Shown: positions 49,667 through 62,363 of the stretch, piece by piece
Numbering within the stretch: the stretch's first letter is position 1
Layout: every line of letters starts with the position of its first letter
Assembly: GCA_948146395.1 (NCBI GenBank)
Contig: OX411549.1
Location: 23,568,990-23,632,989 of the forward strand
Source of the DNA: Fragum whitleyi
Lineage: Eukaryota; Mollusca; Bivalvia; Cardiida; Cardiidae
Length of the DNA: 64,000 nt
Direction: 5' to 3'
Notes under the pieces: generated by a model
What the model was told of the DNA's origin: nothing
The model's database searches: none
The model's input: only the letters and a program-made list of their open reading frames with translations
Translations under genes and position numbers: made by a program

Positions 49667-50121
49667 ACAGTCAACAACATCGTGAAGTTGACACTCATTC
49701 CGGTCAAAATAATTCTATATCATTGACTCAGCGCTCCATTCATTCATTCCAAACACTCACTCAAACCATTCAAAAACGCTCAAAATCACTAAAAAAGATT
49801 AAATTAACAACAACATTCAAAATAGAAATCAGTCGATGAAATCCACGATTTCACTAACATTATTGAATTTCGTTAACGTAAGATGGGTTCTTGAAGACTT
49901 ATAAAAGCTATTCATGGAAGCTGTGTGCATATTTTATAAAAGGGAGGTAAAGATTATAGCTAATTTTGTTCATCTTGAATAAAATTAACAATAATGGATT
50001 ACCTTTTCTAAACCGCACCCCCCCCCCCCCCTCATTCAATTTCACTTTCAAATCATTCCCAAAAATCTTTCTTTTTCTAAAAATCATTCACATTGACAAT
50101 TTTTACGATGTTGTTAACTGT
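49667..50121. mobile_element. Palindromic MITE, family A (copy)
   Basis: ACAGTCAACAACATCGTGAA at the left and TTTACGATGTTGTTAACTGT at the right; the centre is TTTTGTTCATCTTGAATAAA. A CCCC tract has grown in the right arm. Confidence 0.85.
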
Positions 50122-50261
50122 ACAACGTTTGTAGAATATCCTCTCTTTATCAAGTAAGAATGCTGAGCTTTAAACAAGACGCTGCTAGAGGATACCAACG
50201 CCCAGCTGCAGATGCTGCATAATCATTAAAAAAAATCGAATCGATGAAGGGGCATAACTCT

Positions 50262-51275
50262 TAAACAAGAGGAAATAGTGACCCTGTATCGCTCACGTGA
50301 GCTAACAAACTAAAATTTGTCTAAAGTAAGTTGTTGCTTTCTTAGATTCGACACGTTTACCTAGCCAAAACACCGCTTGGTCCAATTGCTAACTTGTCCG
50401 AGATTACACCAAGATGATCATTCAGACCAGTTTACAAGTTGACAGACCTGAAAATGTAGCCTCTAGAATTCCGATAAGGTTTTTCTAGAATTTGACCCTG
50501 TGACCTAGTTTTTAACCCAAATTGACCCAATTTCAAACTTGTCAGAGATTTCATCGGGATAATCATTCTGACTGAGTTTCAGTATAATTGGGTGGGTGGG
50601 AAAATGTGGCCTCTAGAGTGTACACAGGGTTTTCTTTGATTTGACCCTGTGACCTAGTTTTTGACCCAACAATTAAGTTGACCAAGTTTTAACCACGTTA
50701 ATCATTCTGACGATTTTTTAGGTTGGTATGGCAGATAATATGACTAATGAGTGTCCACATTTTTTTTATTGGACCTTGTGACATAGTTTTTGACGCTACT
50801 TGACCCAATTTGGAACTTTTTCGAGATTTCACCAAAATTATCATTTTGACCAATTCTCAGGATGATTCGGCAGAAATGTGGCCTCTAGAGTGTCCACATT
50901 GTTTTTCTACGATTTGACCCCATCCCCTAGTTTTTGACCCCACTTGATCCAATTTCGAAATTATCCAATATTTCATAAAGATAATCATTCTGACAAATTT
51001 TCAATGTGATTGGGCTAAAAATGTGGCTTCCAGAGTGTCCAGAATCTTTTTCTAGGATTTGAACCCATGACCTAGTTTTTGACCCAACTTGGCCCGATTT
51101 CGAACTTGTTCGATATTTCACCAAGGTAATAATTCTGTCCGATTTTCAGGTTGATTGGGCTCAAATATTGCTTCTTGAGTGTCCACAATATAAAAGTTGA
51201 CGACGCACTGACGCATGACGGACGAATGACATCACAAAACCCCAACGGCTCACCATGAGCACTTCACAAGAAATC
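50262..51275. repeat. Bivalve-type repeat with GACCCTGTGACCTAGTTTTT units
   Basis: Starts AACAAGAGGAAATAGTGACC and holds about six diverged tandem units of 110-140 bp. The units are built on 'gacctagtttttgacccaa' and 'atcattctgac'. It ends in GACGCACTGACGCATGACGG-type text and CTCACCATGAGCACTTC. Confidence 0.75.
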
Positions 51276-51296
51276 TAAAAATACACCTTAGCTTAC

Positions 51297-51421
51297 CTTC
51301 TCCCCCTTGGTTGCATGGATATCTTTTTGTATAATTAGCACACATACACCAAGGCTTAAGAAAATGTCTTTATTGACATGGTGATTTGGCCAATAATATT
51401 GATTGTAACGCCAAAAAGAGG
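51297..51421 (-). CDS. Internal exon of an unidentified second minus-strand gene
   Basis: A 125-nt exon, phase 1 to 0, with a good acceptor (TGTTGTTGTTTTAG) and donor (AAG|GTAAGC). It encodes SFWRYNQYYWPNHHVNKDIF, then LSLGVCVLIIQKDIHATKGE. It is open across its full length and looks coding (aromatic-rich, then a hydrophobic helix IFLSLGVCVLII that could be buried or membrane-embedded). I do not recognise the family. The nearby exon at 53,523 joins it in phase. Confidence 0.55.
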
Positions 51422-51702
51422 CTAAAACAACAACAGAAATACATTTGTAATAGAGATGCCAGCTTCTTAAAACATTTAAGACGCATTTTTGTCTTACAGA
51501 TGATTTTGAAAACCGTTACAACAACAATCACTTTACACGGGTATTGATAGTTTGGTTGTAGGTGATTTTTGCCCTAAATATGTGGTAAGCCATCGGCAAG
51601 ACAAAATCATGTCTTAAAATTTTTGGTGAAACCGGCCCCTGGGTTCTATCACAGCCGAGTTATTGTTCAAGTAATATCCTATTAGCCTGTGCAATACGCG
51701 AG

Positions 51703-51840
51703 ATCAGCCCTGTGTTCAGGATATCAAAGCGTTTCGCGAGCGCTTTGAGATGGTACCCCGTTTTGCCAGTGCATATACGTGCAAGTGATGTATCATTTCG
51801 AAAGTGCTTCGTTAAAGTTTTCATCACAGGGCTGGCAAGA
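51703..51840. mobile_element. Foldback MITE, family D (diverged copy)
   Basis: 'ctgtgttcaggatatcaaag' and inverse 'cttcgttaaagttttcatca...cagggctgg', with centre around CGCGAGCGC and ACGTGC. The minus-strand ORF over it is not a gene. Confidence 0.55.
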
Positions 51841-53117
51841 AATGATATTTGTTGATATCCTAAACTGACACGACGGAAAGGTATTGAATCAATATATTTC
51901 ATTTGAAAAATAGCATATTTACTTTTCTGCATGCCGGTGTCGTTTTTTCCACAAGTTGATAATTAAATTCTTTTCATGTCATAGATCAAGTTTTCGAGTG
52001 CAATTCACGTCCTTTCTTCTGCAACACACCGAAACGAATGTAATCAATGTAAACATATTGGTATTCTTTATCCTTTCCCCTTTTCTTCGAAATTTTAGTC
52101 TACATATGTATCCCATATTGAAAAAGGTGCAGACGACATTTTGATATGAATCCATCCTATCATGTGAAATATTTTAGAAAAGAGAGACATTGCTTTAGCT
52201 CTTAATTGTCATAATTATTATCATAATTTTTATCATAATTATTCACTATTATTTTTAAATATAGAATTCACTTGGTCGTAAATTTCAGGGACAATTAAGG
52301 AAAGGGTTTCAGCAACAGCACGAAGATTTCATAATTTCACTAGTCCGTTTTTTTACCTATATCCTAGTTTCATTTTGTAAGATATGCACCAGTCTATAGC
52401 GTCCCTCGCCTCCATTATTATCATGCCAGGAAAATATAAATAAATAAGCCAATCATGTCCTTTTTTTTGCCTGTGCGATTGTCATATTCGTTCGTTTCGC
52501 GGAAAGATATAACTGAAGTGGGTATCAAAATATGGATCCTATCACATCTAGCAATATGTACTTTCTGGACCGACTGCATGGTGTCGATTTTCTACCAAAA
52601 TCTCATAACTACGTGATCTTATTAGAACACCAATGATGGGCTAGCAAAGACGGGTACGTTTTTTTTATTGACGAAAATAACGTGTTTCGTGTAAAGTGCA
52701 TTGAAATGCAGGTAGCTATTAATCATGTGCCCTTTTAATTTTTCTACAACTACTCATTTTGTGTACTTTTGTCACATGCAAAATCTTGCAAACTTCCGTA
52801 CCCGTATTTTGATTAATCAAGACGGCATTAAAACTTTTGCACCAAGTCTATTGCTTTTAATGCATTACTTATAAATACAATTAAAGGCCATGTTAAAGAA
52901 AAATAAATTAACCAGTTAAGAATAATCTTAAGTGTATTTCATGATTTCATACAATACAATATAAAGTAGAATTTAATTATCTATTCATATAATATCTATC
53001 AATTATAATTTGGTGATCAAATTCTTATTCGAAAACTTTTCAAAAGATGATTGCACGATTGAATTTTGGACGTGTGTAACTTAAATATAGCCCGAAATAG
53101 TTTAACAAATATGACCA

Positions 53118-53369
53118 CTGACCCGTCACGTGAAATAAGGTAAATCTTGAAACTCTGGAAAATAAATATCGGAAACAGTAACTGAGCCAACGTGACGTCA
53201 ATCAGAGGCTGCGTTCAAAATTTTTACGTGTCTTGACATATCAAAATGAGAATTCTGGATTCAGACAATATACATTAAGTTTCACATATCACAAGCGTGC
53301 GTGATCATGCCTGTCTAGGTCGACACTTTTCGTATTTTCGAGATGGTCCCTTTTCGTGTGATGGGTCAC
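53118..53369. mobile_element. Foldback MITE, family B (copy 3)
   Basis: CTGACCCGTCACGTGAAATA at the left and CCCTTTTCGTGTGATGGGTC at the right, with a diverged centre. It sits 150 bp from the candidate exon at 53,523. Confidence 0.75.
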
Positions 53370-53522
53370 AAAATTATTTAGCATCGACGACATAGTCAAC
53401 ATAAAAAGTATTAAATTCTAAGTGAGATTTTTTTAAGATGATTTTTTTTAAGAAGGGGAATTTGTAAAGTTTGTAAAAAAATTTAATACAGTAGTTTGAA
53501 GAGTTTTAAGCAATCCACTTAC

Positions 53523-53556
53523 GGGACCGAACCATAAAGCGATCGCTAATGAGACA
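53523..53556 (-). CDS. Possible 34-nt exon of the second minus-strand gene
   Basis: Acceptor AACGAGTTTTTAG and strong donor CCC|GTAAGT. Read in phase 0 to 1 it encodes CLISDRFMVRS, and the left-over C joins CC of the 51,421 exon to give Pro (…VRS-P-SFWRY). Its shortness makes chance occurrence possible; phase agreement and both splice sites are the evidence. Confidence 0.35.
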
Positions 53557-54796
53557 CTAAAAACTCGTTTTAATCACAAATGAAAAGATAATTTTGATTG
53601 GATGCGTATGCAATTACAGCGCATTTACCAATGATTCTATGTTGTTAAATCTCATCACTGAAAACATACGGTCTGATTTACACTATTCTAATGGATTTGA
53701 AAGGCATAGGATTCCTTTATAATATTTTATAGTAAAATACAATCTTCTTTTTATGGCATTTTATTTAAAGAAGGGGATTTTTAAAACGGTAGCATTATAA
53801 AAATGGTCGCTTCATAGACGCGGTCGCTAGGCAACGAAACTTGTCGACTTCGAAAGCTTTTAGCAAAAAAAAAAAATGAAAATCATGCTCTATGACGTCT
53901 CAAAATCTTCTTATATTGGGATTTTTGAGTTGAAATGTGGAGCAATTCCAACTGAGATTTAACAAAACCGCAAAATGAACACAAGATAATTTCATTTCGG
54001 TTTTTTTGAGAACACATATCACGTGAACAGGATGTGAATACACTTCGGCCTATTTTGTATATCTCAAAGACATACAGTTTATTTTATCAAAAAGTAATAA
54101 TGCTGCACAATTACAAAACTACCACTTCATGTATATTATTAACACGCTAATTTATGTTTTAAACGATATTTATTGAAAGTTGCGTACGAATATATTAGTA
54201 TCACATGTTTGCATTACTATATTTGGAAATCATGTGATAAGTCAAGTCCATTTAGGTCAGCAATTGACAATAGCACTAGCCAATCACCAGATCTGCTTAT
54301 TTGGTTATGTCGTGATCTGTTTTCTCAGTATTGTTGAAAGAGCACAGACCAATCACGTGATCTGCTTATTTGGTAAGGTCGCGACCTGTTTTTCGTAGAA
54401 TTATGTTATGGCTTATATTAAAGGTAAAGTTTCTCTTTCTGAAGACCTTATTACACATTTAACTTTTGACAAGGTGTTATATTGTAAATTTCTGTTTAAG
54501 CTACGAAATAAATACCTTTTCTTAAAGTGATGATACACTTTTAAAGTTAATAAATATTTTTGCAACATAATGTCGTTTGTTTTCCGTCATATTGCAGTTA
54601 TCTACATGAATGTTTTATTGTTAAAACCCAATACTCATCCAATAAAACCCTTGCCACCACATCTTTAGTTGAATTATGAATATCTTTGCCCAATTGCGTT
54701 CCATCACCAAGACAATTTACCATTTGAAACAAACTAACTAGTTCAACTTGTTTTCTTCACATTCTTACACATCAACTCGTTTAAGAGCACCATCAC

Positions 54797-55224
54797 ACAG
54801 TTTCATCGTGAAATTGACATTCATCTCAATAAAAAATTCTTAATCGCTCACTCACTGCTCCATTCATTCATTCCAAACACTCACTCAAACCATTCAAAAA
54901 ACACTCAAAGTTATCAAAAAAAATAAGATCAACATGTACATCCAAAATGAATCAAGCATGAACCCAATCGCGATTTCACTGACATAAATGAAATTTAAAG
55001 CGTCTGATTGGTTCTTGACGAAATAGAAATATATTGATTGAACTTTTATGCATATTTTATATAGGTTTTATATATCGCTAATTTTGTTCTTCCTGAACAA
55101 AATAAGCGACATTGGATTCCCCCCTTACATTTCACTCAAAACTCGCTCCGCTCACTCATTTAACATCATGCTTAAATCATTCCAAAATCGTTCACCTTAG
55201 CAATTTCACGACGTTATTTACTGT
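54797..55224. mobile_element. Palindromic MITE, family A (copy)
   Basis: ACAGTTTCATCGTGAAATTG at the left, TTTCACGACGTTATTTACTG at the right, centre TTTTGTTCTTCCTGAACAAA. Confidence 0.82.
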
Positions 55225-55749
55225 ACCCCGAACTCAAAAGAAGAGGGGCATAATTATATTGATTTCATCATGTCCGTCTCTCAGTCCATTGACCTTTTGC
55301 TTTCCGCTAGATAAACGGAGAAGCAATTGACCTACAATAACGAAACTTTACACAAATATTGCCCAAGACCCAAAGAAATGCGCTATCGTTTCGGGGTCAT
55401 ACATGTCACGGTCATCAGTAAATTTTAACAGTGAACGGTTTCCACTCTAACTGAACAACCAATTGACCCAAATCATAAAATTTGACACAAATGTTGTCAA
55501 TGACCCGAGAAAGTGCCCAATTTTGGCGTCACAAAGGTCGAAAACAAAATTGAACTTCGTCCAAAAATTGTATTGTGATTCCAACTCATGAAGTAAAAGA
55601 CTTCCCTGCGAAAATAGCTTTTCATCATGGAAAAAATCACTAGTAGAGGTCCACTTTGCGACACTTCTAATTAAAAATGTAATTGATAACTAAAATGGAG
55701 CAGAAGTTAATTGAAAAATAATATAAAAACTGTTTCGAGTGTATAAGGT

Positions 55750-56356
55750 CGCCTGTGCGTCCATTAGTCGGCTGTTTGGTCCATATCATTTTCTTCCTTT
55801 TCACCTTACCACAACGTGCTCAAGGGGGGCTTTAGGATCTCCCTGACTCCGTCGTCCGTTGTGTGTCGTCAACTTTCTTTAAACTTCTTCTTCTCCTAAA
55901 CCGCTGGGCCAACTTCAATGAAATTTTGCAAGAATGTGTCCTGGATGACCCTTTCCAAAATTGTCGCTATATTCTAATTGGCCAATAAATATGGGTATGG
56001 CAGGGCGGGGCTTATTTTGAGTCCAAAATCTTTGAACGACGTCTCCTCATGCACCACCTGGCAGATTTCAATGAAACTTTACAAGAATGTTCCTTTGATG
56101 ACCTTCTTTAAAAATTGTTGGCAAAATTATCATTAGCCCATAAATATGGACGTGGCAGGGTAGGGCTAATTTTGAGTCTCCTCTGTAATGATTGGGTTGG
56201 CAGGGTCTATTATTACTTCTTATAATTCGAATAATGTCTCCTCTTCAACAATTAGGCAATTTTGAATGAATCTTTGCCAGAAAAATTCTTCGATAAGATC
56301 CACTGGACCAATCGAATTCAGGTGAGCGGCTTAGGGCCACTCTGGCCCTCTTGTTA
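55750..56356. repeat. Interspersed repeat related to the 14.97-16.94 kb element
   Basis: Contains 'ctggcagatttcaatgaaac', 'tatggcagggcggggcttat' and 'aaacttcttcttctcctaaa', ending in GGGCCACTCTGGCCCTCTTG. It shares phrases with the 155-bp array but is not tandemly amplified. Confidence 0.65.
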
Positions 56357-56359
56357 TAA

Positions 56360-57230
56360 TGTTCTCTCATCAGATTCAGGGCTGTATAGCGATTCAGGGG
56401 TTTAAGCGTCTCCCGTTGTTGAAATACATTGACTTATATTCGCCCGCCAAAAGACGAGACGATTTATGTGATCATCTGTGGTGGGCGGGAGCTTCGCCAG
56501 TAGCTTGAGGTCAACGTCTCTCGAACGCATTCCAACTTATCAGTACTTTCAGTACTTTGATTCATCTAGTTCCTAATGGTACAACTCAGTATAAAAAACG
56601 GGCTACTGCCGAGTCAAAAGGATATCGTCTGCAGAGGATACTTAAAATATATAGATCATTTGTAGCAATGTTTAGGGAGATCAGCCATTCGTCTCCGCTA
56701 TGGTAAATAGTGCAATTAAAGAAAGATATATATAGGATATTTTCTTTTTTAGTTGTTTCGCATTTAACCGATTTAAACAGTGTGTCTCCTAATAGCACAC
56801 CATATCACTGGTAATAGTTTGATAACAAAGAACGCTTACACTTTTAAATACATTCACATTTAGTTACACGGTTGTCTCCCTTAAAATGTTATAACCTGTT
56901 TCAGTTTTCAAATATGACCAAAGATAAGGTAAAAAAAGAAACTATTCCCCTTGACCGCCATTGCAATTACCAAACAGTAATGCTACTACTGCTGTCATTA
57001 CCGTACCCAGCTGCACGATAATAAAGCAGTTGTTCATACGGTGACGTCAAAAAAAAGGACATGGAGATTGGCAGAGAAGCGTGGGCGTGATGAGAGAAAA
57101 AATAAAAGAGAGATCCAGAAATTGTTGTCTGCATTCATCATATATGGAATAGAAAAAGGGTTATAACCCAAGTGAAAACCAAAGATACCATATGCAGGTG
57201 AGCTTATCCTAGCTGCGATAACGTAGCCCT
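56360..57230. other. No recognisable gene; short basic ORFs
   Basis: Between the repeat ending at 56,356 and the minisatellite-like unit at 57,239 there is one plus-strand open stretch at about 56,975-57,170 with a Lys/Arg-rich end (RTWRLAEKRGRDERKNKREI). It lacks a clear start or splice context. I do not call it as a gene. Confidence 0.3.
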
Positions 57231-57238
57231 TTCTTGAA

Positions 57239-57289
57239 GATGCTCTCGATAAGCTTATCAGAGACAGGGTTAAAGGTCAAATGAAAAGC
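57239..57289 (+). other. Single unit related to the 48-bp minisatellite at 61.8 kb
   Basis: Reads DALDKLIRDRVKGQMKS in the plus frame, matching the EALHQLIRERATLNER peptide of the array at 61,776-62,014. It is open to a TAA about 40 nt on. It could be the ancestral exon or another repeat copy. Confidence 0.35.
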
Positions 57290-57554
57290 GTTTACAACCG
57301 TTTCTTAATGTATTCATAATTAAAAAAATTAAATAAGATGCAATATCGAGAATAAAAAAATGATTTTTTATAACTCTGAATTTCACGATTTTCCATAAAC
57401 ACACCTGTAGCCGGTCCTCGATAACTTCTCGGTCACGTGACTAGGCATGTGACGTCACCGCGAGGGATAGATAATACTGGCATAGTAAACAATTTGTCAG
57501 CGGCTACGTATTTTAGATCGATTTATGATAAATTCCACTCGAAAAAATACTTGA

Positions 57555-57643
57555 ATTTTGCATTATTGTGTTGCCCCTGGATGTCGCAAACCTATATACT
57601 TCGGGAATTACTCTTTTTTCGTTCCCGTTAGATCAGGGTAGGA
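57555..57643 (+). pseudogene. Possible THAP-type zinc-finger fragment
   Basis: A short plus-strand ORF with YCVAPGCRKPIYFGNYSFFV. The C-x4-C spacing and the F.VP that follows resemble the first part of a THAP domain, which is common in P-element-like transposases. The later Cys/His pair is not present in the frame, and a stop follows within 30 codons. Weak. Confidence 0.2.
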
Positions 57644-58659
57644 ATCTAAAGAAGCGAGAAAGCATGAACCGATAATAGTCAAAAAAAAAAAAAAAAAAAA
57701 AAAATAGAAGAGACTCACCGAACACTATCTCCTATGGAAAAAACTTTATCAACATCATTTCACCAATTATTGTTTTGGTGTTAACCCGTGACTTGCAAGT
57801 TTTGAAGATTAAAAATAAACCGACAATTACGATCGCCAATCCGATCGCCGGAATGTGTTAACTGACAATCAATTTAGGTGTTAGAGACAGTTTTAACTTA
57901 ACTTATATCAATAGCATGACACCCTTTTGATAATATCATAAATGAATGATCGATTATCATCCTCTTAAACATTTGAGATTACTTTCGGAGAAAACACAAT
58001 CACTGCGTCAGTTTTGATCGGAGAAAGCGAAACTACAGCTTGAATTAAGTCGTGGTTACGGGGTTTCTGAACTGGGTTGATGATATACTGTATACGGCTA
58101 CTATTTGAACTATTATAACGGGAACTCTACGAAATCCATTATTTCCACTTATACATTGTCACATATATTGTTTATTATATTCATACCCATGTATGCCATG
58201 TACAATGTTTTGTATTTCGACGATGAACCATAACGTGTTCAAGTCGATATTCTAAATAAAATATCTGTTCTGTTCTGATAACCATTGACGCATTTAAATG
58301 ACCTGGCAGCTCAAATTTCCTAGAGTCAAATTGCATCATTTTGCTTTCCTGGGCATTAAAACCTGGGGTCAGGGGACGTTTTTTATGCATAGTTGAAGGG
58401 GCCAGGGTAAACTCTATTTCGTGTATGATTTGCATCAGTAGCAAGAAGTAATACTTAAAACTTAAAGAAATAAAATGACCTCAAGATATAAAATTATAAG
58501 GGAATAAATGAATGAACAAAAGAAAGAATAAATAAATGAATTGGTTGATGAAAGAATCTACGAACGGATGGAACGTTAATGAATGATCAGAAAAATTATT
58601 GATGTCATTTGTCTTTCTTTAGATCAAATGGGAATTTTTCATCTAACCCAATTTTTTAT

Positions 58660-60016
58660 GGAAGTGGCTAGCCGTACGGGTCCGTACGACTAGTCTTGTA
58701 GGCTAAACGTACGGACCCGTACGGCTAGCCAATCCTCACTGGACAGGCTAGCCGTACGGGGGTTTTTCAACCAATCAGAATACTGTATTTGATTTCCGAT
58801 TATATACCATCTTTGGGATCATCTATCGATTCAATGATTATTTATCTTTTATTACGCGTTAGTAAAAAGAAAGATAATCATAAAACACTAGTAAGTGCCT
58901 GTAACAACAATTATGACGAGACGGTAAAATGGTCTGTTACCTAAGTCTTTTGCAATCAGCGACCTAATTAAATACTGTATTTTATGTCACGTTTCCCGAG
59001 TTTGTTTTTCACACCGTTTTGGAATGGAACAAACATTATTTCATGACTTTGAAAGCCCAATCGGCAATTAATTGTTATTAATTAGAGGCAAGTAGCAGAT
59101 TTTTACCTCAATATAAGACATACCGGTTTGTCATTTTTGTTGAAAATCTTGTCTAATGTACAAACGTGTCGGGAACTTGTAATTAGATTTACTTATTTCA
59201 ACAAATCTTATAGAACGGACGATAACCTGTTAACGTGCCCAGAATAATTTCAACGTGTTACAAAAGTTTTCCGATACAAAAAGAATATTCATGGAGGCAA
59301 AACTTCACTAGAGACGGGCGCTGAAAAAATTAAGTTAAAAAATTAAGCATTCTTTATATTTCCTTATTTGTCGTATCAATTTCAATTGAAGAAATTCCCA
59401 CTAACATATGCTCAGACCTTTAGTTTGCCCATTAACACTGTCATACAGGCACTGAATTGCTTTTCCGACTTGCAGATTTTGGTTATTTGAATTTTTCGTA
59501 TTTCGATTTTAAACTACAAACAAAAAGTCATTTAAAATGTGTAATTTCTATAATATTCCAACGACAACGAAAAATTTAAAATTCCTTCTTTCTAGCCTTT
59601 TCCAACAAAAATAATAACATTGTAAATCTCTGGTAAATAGAGTTTTGTAGAAGATCGTATTTTAAGGATTATTCAATGCAGGGACTTAGGGTCCGTGTTC
59701 AATGCGACATTGCGACAATTTGATTGCCCAGCGAATAATTTCCTTATCAAGGAAGATATCTACGCTTTTGTCGTCCGGTAATAGATTTAAACTTTTGCAC
59801 TGAACATATTTTATATACTTTTAAGCCACACACAGACAGAGCGGAAAAATATCGAAGTAACATAACATTTATTATTCATTCCCGTTCTGTATTCTGATTG
59901 GTTGAAAAACTCCCGTACGGCTAGCCTGTCCAGTGAGGACTGGCTAGCCGTACGGGTCCGTACGTTTAGCCTACGAGACTAGCCGTACGGACCCGTACGG
60001 CTAGCTAGCCACTCCC
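58660..60016. mobile_element. 1.36-kb element with about 130-bp TIRs that are themselves palindromic
   Basis: Arms 58,660-58,799 and 59,881-60,016 are near-exact inverse copies (GCTAGCCGTACGGGTCCGTA, ATCCTCACTGGACAGGCTAG, TTTTTCAACCAATCAGAATA). Within each arm GCTAGCCGTACGGGTCCGTA also appears in inverted form. The flanks share TTTTTTAT, a possible 8-bp duplication. The 1.08-kb middle has no ORF. It is probably a non-autonomous DNA transposon. Confidence 0.82.
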
Positions 60017-61775
60017 TTTTTTTATAGTGTAGACGAAATGGGATAAGACAAAGGGAATAAACCACCAACCTATGTATTGGTTTTGTTATCCTCATATAGA
60101 ATAGATTTTTAGAATTTGATCGTTTTTAAAATTTCTTCTCTTGACACCGATTTGGCATGAGAAACGTTGTATTTTCACCTTTCTCAAATCTATAGTTGCA
60201 CTGTTTTGAAGCATGTCGAAAAAGTGATTTTTGTGTATGAGATAGTTCAGATTGTGTAAACTGATATTTCTCGCTTTTTTGCGTGATAGTTTGAAAATAT
60301 ATGTGTCAAAAAAATAAATCAGTGACATGGGTAATTGATTGTTGCATTGTCACGGATAGATCAAAGAAAAACTCTAGTCGGTATATTGACCAAAATAAAG
60401 CCGACACGCACGAGTGATTAGGGGCTTATCAATATATATGACATGGACAATTGATTGCAGCATCGACACGGACATATCAAAGAAACTTTGACACGTGGTA
60501 TGGAACGTTGCGTAAGAAAAGACGATCTTTATGGCACTTACACATGTGATTTGCGGCTTATGAAAGGACTTCTGTTCATCTTTCTCCTTTATTCTTTAAT
60601 TCTTGCAATGGTATAAGAGTCTGGGGTGATATTTAACTTTTGATTTAATTTATAAAAAAATGAGACAAAGCGTAAACAGCTGTGACAAAAAATAAATGAA
60701 CAATAAAAAGGTCTGTCAATGAAGGTTGAATTATGGATAATTGTGATTGCATGGATAAATTACGTTTGGTAGAATAATTCCAAAAACGATCAAATCGGCA
60801 TTGAAATTCGAAAACACCGCAGAATAGGTAAGATATACATTATATTTTTTCCAAGCGACTAGAATGCCATAGATATAGTTTTAATACAGCTGCGTTTGCA
60901 ACATTTTGGTGGCTAAAGAACGATTTGTATAGTTTCATAGCCTTTTCTGGTGGTAATCTTTAGAATAAAAATTTTCTTTGCACCGTTTTTGTAACATGAT
61001 GACAACTGTATAATCATGTAAAGGGATAAAATAATTAAATTTTGATGTCATTGTCATATTTGAAAATTAATTAAAAGTATGTAATCAAACTGCTTGAAAT
61101 TTAGATTTTAATTTTGTGTATTTTAAAATGGTTCAAAACGCCAACCACTTTTTTTCCACATATTAATTGACAAGAATGATCAATCGGGATTTCCAGTAAG
61201 CGTTGTAAAAATGAAGGAAAGAAAAATGGCAACGAAACTTGAATTTTCCACAAAAACATGTGACATATCTCAGGTATATCATTAAAAACCATTTTATTGG
61301 TAGGTTTAAATTAAATGTTGCACAATAGATTAGACTCGTAGAGCTATTCCCGATTCGATCGTTGGGGCTGTCAGAGTCGGGTACCGGTCAGACTCGATTT
61401 CTTCACCCTACATCTCTGACTCGGATTCAGACTGTGATGATACTACATCTTCAAAGCAAGTGGGCTCAAACGATCTCAGATGAACATGTGGATAAGTGGG
61501 TAACAGGATAGATTTTTCTTCGTTTCATTTGAAAGTGGTCATATTTACGATGCTCCCTTTGTTTATCTAGAACGGGGAATCCCTCGCAGTGACGTCATGG
61601 CTTTTGCGCATGTGCGTGGACGTATTTCTGGCCAGGTTAAATTTTCCAATAAATCACGGTCGTATTTTTGTCAATATCGTTCTTTTAAATTTGTTTTTTT
61701 CGACGCGAACTTTTTGTGTCTCCTTATTTCATTGATAACTATCAGGAGATGTTTTAAGCACACGTTCCAAAATTA

Positions 61776-62014
61776 GCTTTTCATTTGATCTTTAAGGTCT
61801 ATGAAAAAGAGGCCCTCGATCAGCTTATAAGAGAGAAGGATACGCACAATGAAAGAGAGGCTTTCCATCAGCTTATAAGAGAAAGGGCTACGCTCAATGA
61901 AAGAGAGGGCTACGTTCAATGAAAGAGAGGCTCTCTATCAGCTTTTTAGACAGAGGGCTACACTCAATGAAAGCGAGGCTCTCCATCAGCTTATAAGAAA
62001 GTGAGCTACGTTCT
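61776..62014 (+). repeat. 48-bp minisatellite with coding-like units
   Basis: Full units at 61,809-61,856, 61,857-61,904 and 61,927-61,974, with shortened units before, between and after. Each full unit is 16 codons, for example EAFHQLIRERATLNER. The 22-bp short unit at 61,905-61,926 shifts the frame and a TGA follows, so the array is not an intact coding region. Confidence 0.8.
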
Positions 62015-62363
62015 GTTTTTCGAAGCGGAGCTAAGTTTCACCTTTCAACAAGTTAAGTTCCTGGATATTATAGCCGCGACAAATAAAATTAATACCTCAT
62101 AATGGCTGGCCTTCTCTCATCCGAAAAGGCATCACTTTGGTAGTACGTATAGCGCCGATCCTAGTAGGTCTGTGCTTACTGCGCAGGCTAACTAAGGTCG
62201 CACTACCTTTATGTAATTAATTTTTAATCTTCATTATATCTCCCATTATCTGAAAATCAATGTGATCTCCACATGAACCAATCTTTTTGATTTCAGTTAT
62301 TTTACGGAGTTTCAAGACTGTATTTTTTTCGCAAATGGTCACAAATAGAAAAGTATGACTGAC

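Noticed and set aside
51660..51932. Minus-strand ORF of 90 codons
   Set aside because: Most of it is the translation of a family D foldback MITE (51,703-51,840).
58181..58444. Minus-strand ORF of 87 codons
   Set aside because: No splice sites at its ends, no known domain; probably fortuitous.
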